From: Caldimicrobium sp.
GTDB lineage: Bacteria; Desulfobacterota; Thermodesulfobacteria; Thermodesulfobacteriales; Thermodesulfobacteriaceae
Length of the DNA: 64,000 bases
NCBI GenBank assembly: GCA_025059715.1
Contig: JANXCE010000001.1
Coordinates: forward strand, 55,384-119,383
Direction of reading: 5' to 3'
Below, in pieces: positions 36,394 to 46,043 of this stretch. The notes under the pieces were generated by a model. The model had not been told where the DNA came from, searched no databases, and worked only from the letters and a program-made list of their open reading frames with translations. The translations under genes and the position numbers were made by a program. How positions within the stretch are numbered: the first letter of the stretch is position 1; the number at the start of each line of letters is the position of its first letter.

Positions 36394-38088
36394 ATGACGC
36401 AATCTATTAACAAAATAGTATGGGCCGCATATGAAAGAAAATCGGAGAACGCCAGTCTAACTATTCCCCGTAACTGTGGTAATGTGGAAAAAATTAAACC
36501 ATTAAGGCAAGCAAAAAAAGTTACTTGTGAAAAACAAGATAGTAATAATTGTGATAGTTGTAACGAGAATAAGTGTAGTTTATATTTCAATAACTATTCT
36601 GGTATATTTGAGTACTACATACTCAAAGACAATACTAACAATATTGAAACAGAAAGAGTTTTAGTGTTACACAAAAAAATTTGCCGAATCATTAGAGGTT
36701 GTGACGAAAATTATATAGACTGTTTTGATGGATGTCCATTTGATAAATCAAATAATAATATTCAGAATACAATAATAGATAAATACGATAAGTTTTTTGA
36801 TAAATACAATAAGTTTTTTGAAAAATTTACTTTCAAAATAATTGAAGAGTTATCAGAGCATTTACCCTTTAGTTTATTCTCTCCGGTAAGGGCTCACTGG
36901 ATCGAGGCCGATTATGTTGAAAATGATTTATTAAAATTACTAATTATCTATTACAATAGAGATGCCATAAAAAGCAGCATTAGCCAAATTTTATCAAATC
37001 CTAATCGGATAATATTGGAGACAGAAAATCTTTGTAGGTTTGATGAAGTTAAATACATAGATATTGAGATAATTACTGATATCGTTCAAAATCCTCACAG
37101 ATTGATAACCCATCCAAATGGTTGTATAATGGGCAAATATTCTCCAACTCATGTTTTACAATATAGGTTAGAAGAAAGCTTTGACACTCTTGAGAATAGA
37201 TACATAAAGAACTTGCTTTATCAAATACTTCAAGTAATTGAAAACTTTAAAAAAACAAAGCCTGAGTTTTTTAGCAAAAGAGACATAGATGATACCGTAA
37301 TTAAAGAACTTGACGATTTACGGAACTTTATTGAACAAGCCTTAAGACATAGAGTATTTACCGAGGTTGGGGAACTTAATAAAATACCTTTAAACTCACA
37401 GGTTTTAATTAAACAAACTGGTTATAGAGAGCTTTTTAGCTTAGATCGTCTCTTGAGAGCCAAATTAATTCCAAACTTTATGGACAATAAGTTTAAAGAA
37501 AGCTTAGCTCTTAGGAGTATGGATGTCTTATGGGAACTTTATGTGATGACAAAAATTTTAACTGCGTTAAAAGAACTTGGTTTTCAAATAGAGGAAGTGG
37601 AGTGGGATGTGAGACATAAAGAAGATGGAAGTTATGACTATGCATCTTTCGTATTAGATAAAAACAACAAGAAGATAAAAGTTTTATATCAAGAAACTAT
37701 TGAAGCTGGAAAAACTAAAAAATTTGAATTAAGACCAGATTTCCTACTAAAATGTGACGAAAGAAGAATTATCATAGATGCAAAGTATATGATAAAGGAA
37801 CATGTAAATACAGCTGACTTGTCAAAGTATCTTACTGCAAATTTACCCTCAGAAAAGGACCCTTCACGTTATGAGAAATTAAGCAACGGCGTATTTGCAG
37901 CTTGCCTTAAAGACAAAGAAAGCGGAGATAATAAAGCTATATCTTTTACGCATCTCTTCAACGAAAAATTAGAGGTTAAGCCTAAAACACTGTCAAAACT
38001 TATTGAATCCCTTTTATTAAACGTGAGTGATCAACACAATGAAGAACAATACATAGGATATATACTTATAGAGTTACCTGTGAAATAA
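36394..38088 (+). CDS. McrC-like DUF2357 nuclease-fold protein
   Basis: 564 aa from the ATG at 36394 (open to TTG 36337, and neither has a ribosome site). A PD-(D/E)xK nuclease core is visible near the C-terminus as ELRPDFLLK...RRIIIDAKYM. The N-terminal half has two cysteine clusters (residues ~50-70, CDSCNENKC; ~115-135, CDENYIDCFDGC) that may bind zinc. DUF2357 proteins pair with McrB-like AAA+ motors, which is the arrangement here, so this is a likely nuclease subunit of a type IV restriction-like system. Codons are strongly A/T ending compared with flanking genes, suggesting transfer. Confidence 0.75.
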   Translation: MTQSINKIVWAAYERKSENASLTIPRNCGNVEKIKPLRQAKKVTCEKQDSNNCDSCNENKCSLYFNNYSGIFEYYILKDNTNNIETERVLVLHKKICRIIRGCDENYIDCFDGCPFDKSNNNIQNTIIDKYDKFFDKYNKFFEKFTFKIIEELSEHLPFSLFSPVRAHWIEADYVENDLLKLLIIYYNRDAIKSSISQILSNPNRIILETENLCRFDEVKYIDIEIITDIVQNPHRLITHPNGCIMGKYSPTHVLQYRLEESFDTLENRYIKNLLYQILQVIENFKKTKPEFFSKRDIDDTVIKELDDLRNFIEQALRHRVFTEVGELNKIPLNSQVLIKQTGYRELFSLDRLLRAKLIPNFMDNKFKESLALRSMDVLWELYVMTKILTALKELGFQIEEVEWDVRHKEDGSYDYASFVLDKNNKKIKVLYQETIEAGKTKKFELRPDFLLKCDERRIIIDAKYMIKEHVNTADLSKYLTANLPSEKDPSRYEKLSNGVFAACLKDKESGDNKAISFTHLFNEKLEVKPKTLSKLIESLLLNVSDQHNEEQYIGYILIELPVK

Positions 38089-38109
38089 AATTATAATAGG
38101 AGGAGAAAG

Positions 38110-39591
38110 ATGGGAAGATTTTTTCCAAATTTATTTTTACACGAGTATCAAGAAAAGGCATTTTATCATGCCCTAAGGACAAAAGGTTTTGTAATACTTG
38201 CAGGCTTATCAGGAACGGGAAAGACTAAGATTTTCGAAGAGTTTTGTTTATATTCATATGAAAAGATAAAAGAATTATATGAAGAGATAAAGAGAGCACA
38301 AGAATATTTTAAATTAAATAATTTAAGTGAAATGAATATTAACGATTGGCACGACGGTAAGGGTGGAGGACTATTGAATTTAGTGGCAAATCCTAATGTG
38401 AGTTCAGTTTATAATAAGGAGAGAGTTGGTAATAAGGAGAAAAAAGAAGAATGTGGACATTATGTCCAAGGTTTTGAGAACCTTTACGAATTATACAGTC
38501 ACCTGTGTCGTCGAATTATTCCATCAACCCAGATTAGATTATCAGAACTGTTTTTAGAATTATCAAAACATTGTGGTTTAGTTAAATCATATCCAGCTAT
38601 ACAGGAAGGCCCTAAGGGTTATTTTTTATCTGTACCTTTGGAAACCCTAGATGAAGTTGAAGGCGTTTTTAATGTAATCATCAAAGAAAAATTAAAAGAA
38701 ATAAAAACCAAGGCTGGAGATCCGAATTGTGATTTACATAAGTATGTAAAGGAACATCCTGAAGAAATAATAATTGAAAAGCAGGACTATATTTCTTCCA
38801 ATTTTAAGAATGTTTTTTCAAGAAAATTTCTAGAATTAATACTTTTCTTATATAATCCAAAATTATTAATATTTTTCTTTTATCAACAACTTAAAGAATT
38901 AGAGTTAGATAAGAAATTTACTCATAAAAAACTATTTTTCCCAATTCGTCCTGATTTTAAGGATAGTAAATCATTACTCGGTTATTATAACCCACTCAAT
39001 AGAGAGTATCAATCAACTGAACTATTAAAATTCATTCTTGAAGCACAAAAAGAGTACTTAAAAAATGGTATTTTTTCTTGTCCCTATTTAGTTCTCTTTG
39101 ATGAAATGAACCTTGCAAGAGTGGAGTACTACTTTGCAGATTTTTTAAGTGTTCTTGAAAGTAAGAGAGTAATTAGTATTGATGATGTTGATGAAGACAT
39201 GAAAGAAAATATCTTAAAATTCCATGGCTTTTTAAATCCGAACGAAGATGATTTAAAAAAACTCATAGGCTTTTACTCTAAACCAATAATACTTCACAAT
39301 GAACCAAACATTACGGATATAATACCTCAAAAGCTATATCTTCCGCCAAATCTATACTTTATTGGCACTGTAAACATAGACGAAACTACATACATGCTTT
39401 CACCAAAGGTCCTTGATAGAGCCTTTACCATTGAGTTTGATGCCGATATTGAGAGCTATGTTGAAAATATTAAAAATACTAAAAATTCAGGAAATAAAGG
39501 TCAAAATAGTGATAGAGATAAACCAGGTTTTTATCTTCTTGATTTTACTCGTGAAGGTAAGTTTAGTCAAGTGATGTATAAGTCCATATGA
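38110..39591 (+). pseudogene. McrB-like AAA+ GTPase, 3' end truncated by an IS element
   Basis: The frame starts at an ATG behind AGGAGGAGAAAG. Walker A is GLSGTGKTK (~residue 33). Walker B is LVLFDEMNLARVEYYFADFL and the McrB-type sensor FIGTVNIDETTYMLSPKVLDRAF. This marks it as the NTPase motor of an McrBC-type system paired with the upstream nuclease. The reading frame enters the IS left end at 39575 and stops 17 nt later at 39591. McrB C-terminal sequence does not reappear beyond the IS. The last ~25 residues before the junction lie after the AAA+ core, so the core is largely intact but sensor-2 and C-terminal parts are probably lost. Function is doubtful. Confidence 0.8.
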
Positions 39592-40584
39592 TTTTAGACT
39601 GAGGGGAATTCTCATAAAATTTAAAACAAATCCACTCCAAAGGCGATACATTCCCAAGACCACTATGCACCCTCTCCGTATTATACCATATCAAATACCT
39701 CATAAGCTCCCTGTTAAACTCCTCCAAATCATCCTTCAACATCCACTCCCTATACTCAATAAACTCCTCCTCCAATGTCCTGTTAAACCTCTCTACATAC
39801 CCATTCCCTCTGGGATTCCGAGGATAATTAAAATAGTGCTCCACTCCCTCCTTCTCAAGCTCCTTCGCAAATTCCCCTAAAAACTCACTCCCATTATCTG
39901 TCTGCACGCCCCTTATCTCAAAAGGAGCTACAGCCTTAAACTTCCTCCAAAAGTCCCTCCCACTCCTGCTCGATAAATTACTATACCCATAGGCAAATCC
40001 AAATCTACTTGCCACATCCTTCGCTACCAAAACATACCTCCTAATCCCATCCAAAAAATACACAATTGCATCCATCTGCACCAAGTCCCCAGGCTGTAAT
40101 CCCCTCCTACCACCTCTATACCGCTTCCTCTTCCTCCTCCTCTTCTCCCTCTCAATAAACCTTCCCGTCTTCCCATAATAACTAAGCTTCTTCACTTCCT
40201 CTCCTCAAACTCAATCCCCTTTCTTTCAAATACTTTATAATCCTTCCAATCGTAGATACTGCTACCAAAGCTATACCCCTCTCCCTACAAAATTTATTCA
40301 CCAAAGGCTTAAGCTTTTCCTTGCCATGCGAGGATGTTCTCTCCTGTAACCCAGGATAAATTCTATTACCTCCTGTGGCCACCTCTTTGAGCATTTCCTC
40401 TCTGATGTCCTCGGTTTGGATATAAAAGAAGTTTCTTCCATCTATAGATCGTAGCTCTACAGATACCGAAAGCTTCGACTGTGACTTTGGTGCCAAAAGA
40501 GTTGTGAAATTCGATGCTCTTTAGTATAAAGGCAAATTCTTATCTTTGGGATGCATCTTTGATTGCTTCAAGTCTTTGCAGCAT
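39563..40584 (-). pseudogene. IS481-family transposase, multiply frameshifted
   Basis: The protein can be followed across several frames. It begins MLQRLEAIKDASQR, then a helix-turn-helix segment VEAFGICRATIYRWKKL in a second frame, then KRWPQEVIEFILGYRREHPRM in a third, then KLKPLVNKFCRERGIALVAVSTIGRI in a fourth. A final frame holds the DDE core: VQMDAI, QTDNGSEFLG and NGYVERFNRTLEEEF, with a C-terminal ERVHSGLGNVSPLEW. At least four frame changes exclude a single programmed frameshift. The last frame reads through the inverted repeat and ends in flanking DNA. Confidence 0.8.
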
Positions 40585-40626
40585 TTCTAAGTCTTTTTCC
40601 TTCTAAAAAGACCTTGAACTTATGCA
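39575..40626 (-). mobile_element. IS481-like insertion sequence, decayed, inserted in the mcrB-like gene
   Basis: 1,052 bp bounded by imperfect inverted repeats. The left end reads TGTATAAGTCCATATGATTT and the right end, read inward on the minus strand, TGCATAAGTTCAAGGTCTTT. About 19 of the first 27 positions are shared. Both begin TG, as usual for IS481-type elements. The flanks (AGTGA on the left, a run of eight G on the right) show no target-site duplication, so the insertion was followed by a deletion or rearrangement. It contains the transposase remnant 39563-40584. Confidence 0.8.
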
Positions 40627-40671
40627 GGGGGGGGTCCTTTATTAAAAAATTTTTAGCAGTAAAATAAGAAA

Positions 40672-41883
40672 GTGACATCAAGAATTCTTGGGCCTCTTCA
40701 GGAGAGGGGTTTTCTCCTATTTATCATTGGGCACTTCCTTTCCTTTACAGGCTCTTGGATACAAACTACCGCCCTGCACTGGTTAATTTATAGTATGCGA
40801 TTCTCTACCGCAGATTTAGGACTTTTTGTTTTCCTGACCTCCTTTCCCAGCATTTTCGTTACCCTTATTGCTGGTTTTATTATTGATCAGCTTAGTAGAA
40901 AAAAGCTCCTGCAAGTTTTGATCCTTTTCTCAATGGTTCCACCCCTTTTGATTTTTTTTATTGTCTATTTTGAAAAACAAACCTTTGAACTACTCCTTTT
41001 GCTTAGCTTTTTTTCTTCGGTTTTTTCCTCTATAGATATGCCTCTCAGACAGGTGTTTATAAGTGAAATTGTGTCTTCTAAATATCTCACGCAAGCCCTT
41101 TCCCTACAGGCCTTTTCCTTTAACAGTGCGCGCATGCTTGGGCCAGCTTTAGCAGGTTTTATTATCGACCATATTGCATTGAGTTTTTGTTTTTTAGTTA
41201 ATTTCTTTAGTTTTATACCCCTTTTTTTGTTTACCTTTTTCATCAAATATGCCACGTCTTTTAAAAGAAGCACTGGAAAATTTGAGTTAAGGGAAGAAGT
41301 TTTAAGATTTCTATCCTTTTTAAAAAAGGAGAAAAAAATACCGGTTATACTACTACTAATTTCTTCTTTTACCTTTTTGGCAACATCAGTTTTAATTTTA
41401 CTGCCCTTGTTAACTTTACAGGTTTTGCGAGGAAGTGCTAAGGATTTTGCCCTATTATCTTCCGCAACAGGAGTAGGTGCCCTTGTAGGCGCTCTTACGG
41501 GATTTTTTAGAAGGGAGAGGCTAACCGATATGGGACAACTCATGCTGGCCCATATATTCTGGATATTTGGAATGATAGGATTAATCTTCGGAGATTCCTT
41601 TCCAATTTATTTTATGAGCATGTTTTTCGTAGGTATGTCCTTTACCAATTTTTATCCGGTAGCCAATGGCCTATTGCAAAAGCATACTCCACAGGAGTTG
41701 AGAGGTAAAGTAATGAGTCTATTTTCTGTAGCCTTTTTAGGTATGGCACCTCTGGGACAAATGTTTGTGGGATTTTTAGCAGAATATATTTCCATCAAAG
41801 TTCTCTTATTGATTTTAGTTGTTGTTTTTACTATAATAAATACTATAATACTAAGATCTCTGAGTAAAGCTTATGGACATTAA
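40672..41883 (+). CDS. Major facilitator superfamily exporter (EntS/MFS_3-like)
   Basis: 403 aa with about twelve hydrophobic segments. Signature-like loops are IIDQLSRKKLLQVL (between helices 2 and 3, the MFS motif A) and FFRREKRLTD-like in the second half. Similar to EntS-type exporters of siderophores or macrolides; the substrate is unknown. The start is GTG at 40672, only 45 nt after the IS right end, so its original upstream region may have been lost. It overlaps the following histidine kinase by 11 nt. Confidence 0.83.
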   Translation: MTSRILGPLQERGFLLFIIGHFLSFTGSWIQTTALHWLIYSMRFSTADLGLFVFLTSFPSIFVTLIAGFIIDQLSRKKLLQVLILFSMVPPLLIFFIVYFEKQTFELLLLLSFFSSVFSSIDMPLRQVFISEIVSSKYLTQALSLQAFSFNSARMLGPALAGFIIDHIALSFCFLVNFFSFIPLFLFTFFIKYATSFKRSTGKFELREEVLRFLSFLKKEKKIPVILLLISSFTFLATSVLILLPLLTLQVLRGSAKDFALLSSATGVGALVGALTGFFRRERLTDMGQLMLAHIFWIFGMIGLIFGDSFPIYFMSMFFVGMSFTNFYPVANGLLQKHTPQELRGKVMSLFSVAFLGMAPLGQMFVGFLAEYISIKVLLLILVVVFTIINTIILRSLSKAYGH

Positions 41884-43603
41884 GGAAATTCTCTTTAAGT
41901 CCTTAGATCATTTAGAAAATCCCCTTTTGCTAATAAAACGTCAAAACAAAGAGATTATCTATTACAACGCTAAAGCTCAGCCCCTTGTGGAAGAAATAAT
42001 CAAACAGGAAATTCTCTCAAAGATTGATTTTGAGAAAAAAAATGTAATACTTACTATTGAATATCCATTTACAAAGATATTCTTAGGAAAGTGTTATGTC
42101 ATTAATGGGGAATATGTGCTTTTTCATCTTTATGAAGCAAAAAATAGCAATTCCTTTCATAGATTTCTGTTTGAATTAATAGAAAATTTACCTATTATAG
42201 TATTTTTCATTAAGAACGAAAAAATTATATATGCAAATAGAATTTGTGAGAGATTTTTGGGATATGGTCGAGAAGAAATTATTGGAAAAAATCTATTAAA
42301 AGAACTGGTATGGGACTTGGACAAGTCAAAGGTATGGATGCACTGTGAGAGAGTCAAAAGTGGCTATAAAGAAGAGGGAGTCATCTTTGCCTTACAAGAT
42401 AAATTTGGAAGAGTTCGTAACTTTTTATGGAATTGTTTTTTTACTCAAGATTGGGAAGGAGAGCCTATTATTGTCTCTGTAGCTTCAGATATCTCAGAGT
42501 ATTTAAAGCTCTCTCAACAAATAGAAAGAATACATAAAAACCAGACTTTTTCCGAATTTCTGAGGGGCTTGGTCCATGACTTCAATAATATACTTCATAC
42601 CATTTTGAGTTATATTGATAAGCTTAGAGCTACTCCTCGCACACAAATGTTGGATATTTTGCAAGCTATAGAAAAAACCATTTTTTCTTGGATTGACATC
42701 AATCGTATAATACTTGATTACAGCAGAGAGACTAAGGAGTTGAGATTTAACAGAATAGATATGGTTGCTTTTCTAAGGGAAAACTTAGAGGTATTTCAAT
42801 TGATTCTTGGGGAGAATATACGTTTATATCTCGATCTTGGTTGTTATAGGAATTTGTTTACTTATGGAGATTCCGCCTTTTGGAGATATATATTTCTCAA
42901 TTTTTTGTCAAATTCCAAGGATGCCATGAGAGGAGAAGGAGAGATCTTTATATCCTTGGGCACATATAAAGATTATGTCTATAATAAAAAATATGTGGTA
43001 ATTTCCATAAAAGATGTAGGTCCAGGAATTCCTGAAGATATATTACCTCATATATTTGAACCCTTTTTCACTACTAAAGAGAAGGGAAGTGGTTTGGGTT
43101 TATTTCTGGTGAATCATCACATAAGAACCTTAGAGGGGTTTATAGAGGTAGAAAGTCAGGTTGGAAAGGGAACCATTTTTCGCATATATGTTCCTCTTTT
43201 TACAAAAAAACTCGTGACTTCTGGGCCCAAGGGTATATCCCTTAGGAACAAGACGGTGTTTTTAGTAGAAGACGAAGAGGAAATTCGAGAACTTTTGAAA
43301 GATTTTCTTGAAGAACAGGGTGTAAAGGTATATAGCTTTGCTAAGGCAGAAGATCTGTTGGAAAGAATATCCGAACTTAAGGAACCCGATGCAATTTTGG
43401 TAGACTTGAATTTACCTGGAATGAGTGGGGAAGAGCTTGTTTCTCATCTAAAATCGAAATGTCCTCAACTTAAGGTCCTTTATCTTACTGGAGATATATT
43501 GGTTCTTTCTGAAATACCTGCAGAACAGGTTTTAATAAAACCCTTTAAGTTAGAAGATGTTCTGAGCAAACTTGAAAAATTATTTTATGAAGAGGGAGCT
43601 TGA
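41873..43603 (+). CDS. Hybrid sensor histidine kinase with PAS and receiver domains
   Basis: 576 aa, cytoplasmic (no membrane segment). Order: an N-terminal PAS-like region (~1-90), a PAS domain (~95-215; ENLPIIVFFIKNEKIIYANRI), an H-box HDFNNILHTIL (~240), an ATPase domain with NFLSNSKDAM, DVGPGIP and GSGLGL (~330-445), and a receiver domain (~460-576) with VEDEEEIRELL, phospho-acceptor DLNLPGMSG, T in YLTGD and KPF. The signal is unknown. It overlaps the MFS gene and the XerC-type gene, so it may regulate or sense with the exporter. Confidence 0.9.
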   Translation: MDIKEILFKSLDHLENPLLLIKRQNKEIIYYNAKAQPLVEEIIKQEILSKIDFEKKNVILTIEYPFTKIFLGKCYVINGEYVLFHLYEAKNSNSFHRFLFELIENLPIIVFFIKNEKIIYANRICERFLGYGREEIIGKNLLKELVWDLDKSKVWMHCERVKSGYKEEGVIFALQDKFGRVRNFLWNCFFTQDWEGEPIIVSVASDISEYLKLSQQIERIHKNQTFSEFLRGLVHDFNNILHTILSYIDKLRATPRTQMLDILQAIEKTIFSWIDINRIILDYSRETKELRFNRIDMVAFLRENLEVFQLILGENIRLYLDLGCYRNLFTYGDSAFWRYIFLNFLSNSKDAMRGEGEIFISLGTYKDYVYNKKYVVISIKDVGPGIPEDILPHIFEPFFTTKEKGSGLGLFLVNHHIRTLEGFIEVESQVGKGTIFRIYVPLFTKKLVTSGPKGISLRNKTVFLVEDEEEIRELLKDFLEEQGVKVYSFAKAEDLLERISELKEPDAILVDLNLPGMSGEELVSHLKSKCPQLKVLYLTGDILVLSEIPAEQVLIKPFKLEDVLSKLEKLFYEEGA

Positions 43604-44489
43604 GGAGTTTTTAAAAACCTTACTTGTGGAAAGGGGCTATTCCCCTCATACTCTCAAGGCCTATGAATTAGATCTTGAACAATTCTATCAATTTTTAGAA
43701 GAAAAGGGTATTGGTTTAGAGAACTTAACAGAGACTCATCTAAGAGCTTACCTATTAAGTATGAAATCTAAGGGTCTAAGGGAGGAGACCCTTGCAAGAA
43801 AAATCAGTGCCCTTAGAAGTTATTTGAAATTCCTCTACAAGAGAAAAGTGCTCAAGACTTTTCCCCACTTCAGATTACGATACAGAAGGTCCTCTTATAG
43901 GTTGCCGTATGTGCCCCTTGAGGAAGAGATAAATAATCTTATAGATAATCTCTCGGCCAATGATTTCCTTAAATCTCGAAATAAAGCCCTCTTTGAATTA
44001 CTCTATGGTAGTGGCTTGAGGGTTTCGGAATTAGTTAACTTGAAGATAATTAATTTGAGTTTGGAAGGGGGCTATGTCAAAGTAAGTGGGAAGGGTAAAA
44101 GAGATCGCTTAGTTCCCCTGGGGCTTAAAGCTAAGAAAGCCCTATTAGACTATATAAAAAAACGAGAGGAACTTTTACAAAGGTTGGGAAAGAATAGGGA
44201 ATATCTTTTCCTAAATCGCAGAGGGGACAAGTTGACAGAAAGGGGGGTATTCCACATCGTAAGAAGCCATGGCATTGCCTTTAATCTCTATAGGCTTCAT
44301 CCCCATGCCCTGAGACATGCCTTTGCTACTCATCTCTTAAATGCTGGTATGGACTTACGCTCCATTCAGGAACTTCTGGGACATCGTTCACTTGCTACAA
44401 CTCAACGCTACACTAATGTCAACTACGAATATCTTCTTAAGGTTTATCTAAAGTCTCATCCTCGAGCTAAAACATCGGAACAATCCTAA
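43587..44489 (+). CDS. Tyrosine recombinase, XerC/XerD type
   Basis: About 300 aa from ATG 43587. N-terminal SAM-like domain (FLKTLLVERGYSPHTLKAYELDLEQF) and a catalytic domain with GSGLRVSELVNL (first Arg), SGKGKRDRLVPL (Lys), HALRHAFATHLL (His-X2-Arg), LGHRSLATTQRYTNV (His and the nucleophile Tyr). Length and order match XerC/D, which resolve chromosome dimers at dif. No dif site was recognised. Its location outside any prophage or integron suggests the housekeeping role. It overlaps the kinase stop. Confidence 0.9.
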   Translation: MKRELEEFLKTLLVERGYSPHTLKAYELDLEQFYQFLEEKGIGLENLTETHLRAYLLSMKSKGLREETLARKISALRSYLKFLYKRKVLKTFPHFRLRYRRSSYRLPYVPLEEEINNLIDNLSANDFLKSRNKALFELLYGSGLRVSELVNLKIINLSLEGGYVKVSGKGKRDRLVPLGLKAKKALLDYIKKREELLQRLGKNREYLFLNRRGDKLTERGVFHIVRSHGIAFNLYRLHPHALRHAFATHLLNAGMDLRSIQELLGHRSLATTQRYTNVNYEYLLKVYLKSHPRAKTSEQS

Positions 44490-44549
44490 GCCCTTGGAAA
44501 AGATACTTTTGGTTATAAAATAGTGCAAAAAATCTCTGGGGGAGATTGG

Positions 44550-46043
44550 ATGCACGAAGAAGCGCAATTTATTAAGGTGCGCTATGAGAAGTTAGAAAAG
44601 CTTAAAGAGATGGGACTAAATCCCTATCCAAATGACTTTAAACCCAAGGATAAAGCTAAATTCATAAAGAACCTCTATCAGGACTTAAGCCCTGAAGAAC
44701 TTGAAAAGAGAGATAGTATCTTCTCCATTGGAGGTAGACTTCTGTCAAAAAGAGAAATGGGAAAACTGATCTTTGGTCACATACAGGATGGAAGTGATAA
44801 GATTCAGATTCTTGTTGCCAAATCAGAAGTTCCAGTGGAGGAGTTTGAATTATTCAAAAAGTTTATAGACATTGGGGATATAATAGGAATAAAGGGTAGG
44901 GTAATTAAGACTAAGACAGGAGAGATAACCCTTTTAGTTAAGAGTTTGAGACTCCTTGCTAAAGCCCTAAGACCCCTGCCAGAGAAATTTCACGGGCTAA
45001 AGGATGTGGAACTTCGCTACCGTATGAGATATCTCGATCTTATTATGAATCCCCGATGCAGAGAGATCTTTTTGATGAGAACTCGAATTATTCAATACAT
45101 AAGGGATTACCTTATCTCAGAGGGATTCATAGAAGTAGAGACTCCGATGATGCAACCTATTGTAGGAGGGGCCACAGCCAGACCCTTTGTTACTTATCAT
45201 AATGCTCTGGATATGAATCTTTATTTGAGAATTGCACCAGAACTTTATTTGAAGAGGCTCTTGGTTGGGGGTTTTGAGAGGGTCTTTGAATTAAACAGGA
45301 ATTTCAGGAATGAAGGGGTATCGAGTAAACACAATCCTGAGTTTACCATGCTTGAGTTTTATGAAGCCTACGCTACATATGAAGACCTTATGAAGAGAAC
45401 TGAAGAGCTCTTTTATGGTTTAGTGCGAGATCTCTTCGGAGGCACTACGATAAATTATCAGGGCAACACCATTGACTTAACTCCACCTTTTAAGAGAATA
45501 AAATTTTTGGAGGCATTGGTTACTATAGGAGGAGTTCCTGAAGAGCTATTATGGGATAAGGATAGGCTTCTGAAATTTGCCAAAGAAAGGGGTATAGAGT
45601 TGAACATCAAGGATCCAAGATTGGGAAAGTGGTGGACAAAGTTATTTGAGGAGCTTGTGGAGGCAAAGCTAATACAACCTACTTTTATAACTGAATATCC
45701 AGTTGAAGTGTCTCCTCTGGCAAGGAGAAAGGATGAAAATCCGGTTATTGCAGAACGCTTTGAGCTCTATATAGGTGGGAAGGAAATCGCCAATGCCTTT
45801 TCAGAGTTAAATGATCCAGTGGATCAAAGGAGGCGCTTTGAAGAACAGTTAAAACTAAGGGACATAGATGAGGAAATACCTCCAGAGATAGATTACGATT
45901 TCCTTAGGGCTTTAGAATACGGAATGCCCCCCTGTGCAGGAGAAGGTATTGGAATTGATAGAGTAGTTATGCTCTTCACCGACTCTTCTTCCATTAGAGA
46001 GGTAATCCTTTTTCCCCATCTGAGGCGTAGAGAGGATTTGTGA
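44550..46043 (+). CDS. lysS: Lysyl-tRNA synthetase, class II
   Basis: About 497 aa. The N-terminal OB fold (GGRLLSKREMGKLIFGHIQDG) is followed by class II motif 1 (VETPMMQPIVGGATARPF), motif 2 (FELNRNFRNEG) and motif 3 (GIGIDRVVMLFTD). The ATG at 44550 follows GGGGGAGA; the frame is open to GTG 44523. The stop overlaps the lolC/E GTG as GTGA. The lysS-lolC-lolD gene order is common in deltaproteobacteria-like lineages. Confidence 0.97.
   Translation: MHEEAQFIKVRYEKLEKLKEMGLNPYPNDFKPKDKAKFIKNLYQDLSPEELEKRDSIFSIGGRLLSKREMGKLIFGHIQDGSDKIQILVAKSEVPVEEFELFKKFIDIGDIIGIKGRVIKTKTGEITLLVKSLRLLAKALRPLPEKFHGLKDVELRYRMRYLDLIMNPRCREIFLMRTRIIQYIRDYLISEGFIEVETPMMQPIVGGATARPFVTYHNALDMNLYLRIAPELYLKRLLVGGFERVFELNRNFRNEGVSSKHNPEFTMLEFYEAYATYEDLMKRTEELFYGLVRDLFGGTTINYQGNTIDLTPPFKRIKFLEALVTIGGVPEELLWDKDRLLKFAKERGIELNIKDPRLGKWWTKLFEELVEAKLIQPTFITEYPVEVSPLARRKDENPVIAERFELYIGGKEIANAFSELNDPVDQRRRFEEQLKLRDIDEEIPPEIDYDFLRALEYGMPPCAGEGIGIDRVVMLFTDSSSIREVILFPHLRRREDL

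Noticed and set aside
39563..40496. Two-ORF transposase using programmed frameshifting
   Set aside because: At least four frame changes are needed to follow the protein, one within the helix-turn-helix region. Decay explains it better than a single programmed shift.
40619..40640. G8 run right of the IS as a target duplication or switch
   Set aside because: The left flank has no matching sequence. The run is short and lies outside any promoter or frame I can define.
40965..41543. 192-aa minus-strand frame inside the MFS exporter gene
   Set aside because: It is a Lys/Ser-rich shadow of hydrophobic codons. The plus-strand frame has a full membrane transporter pattern.
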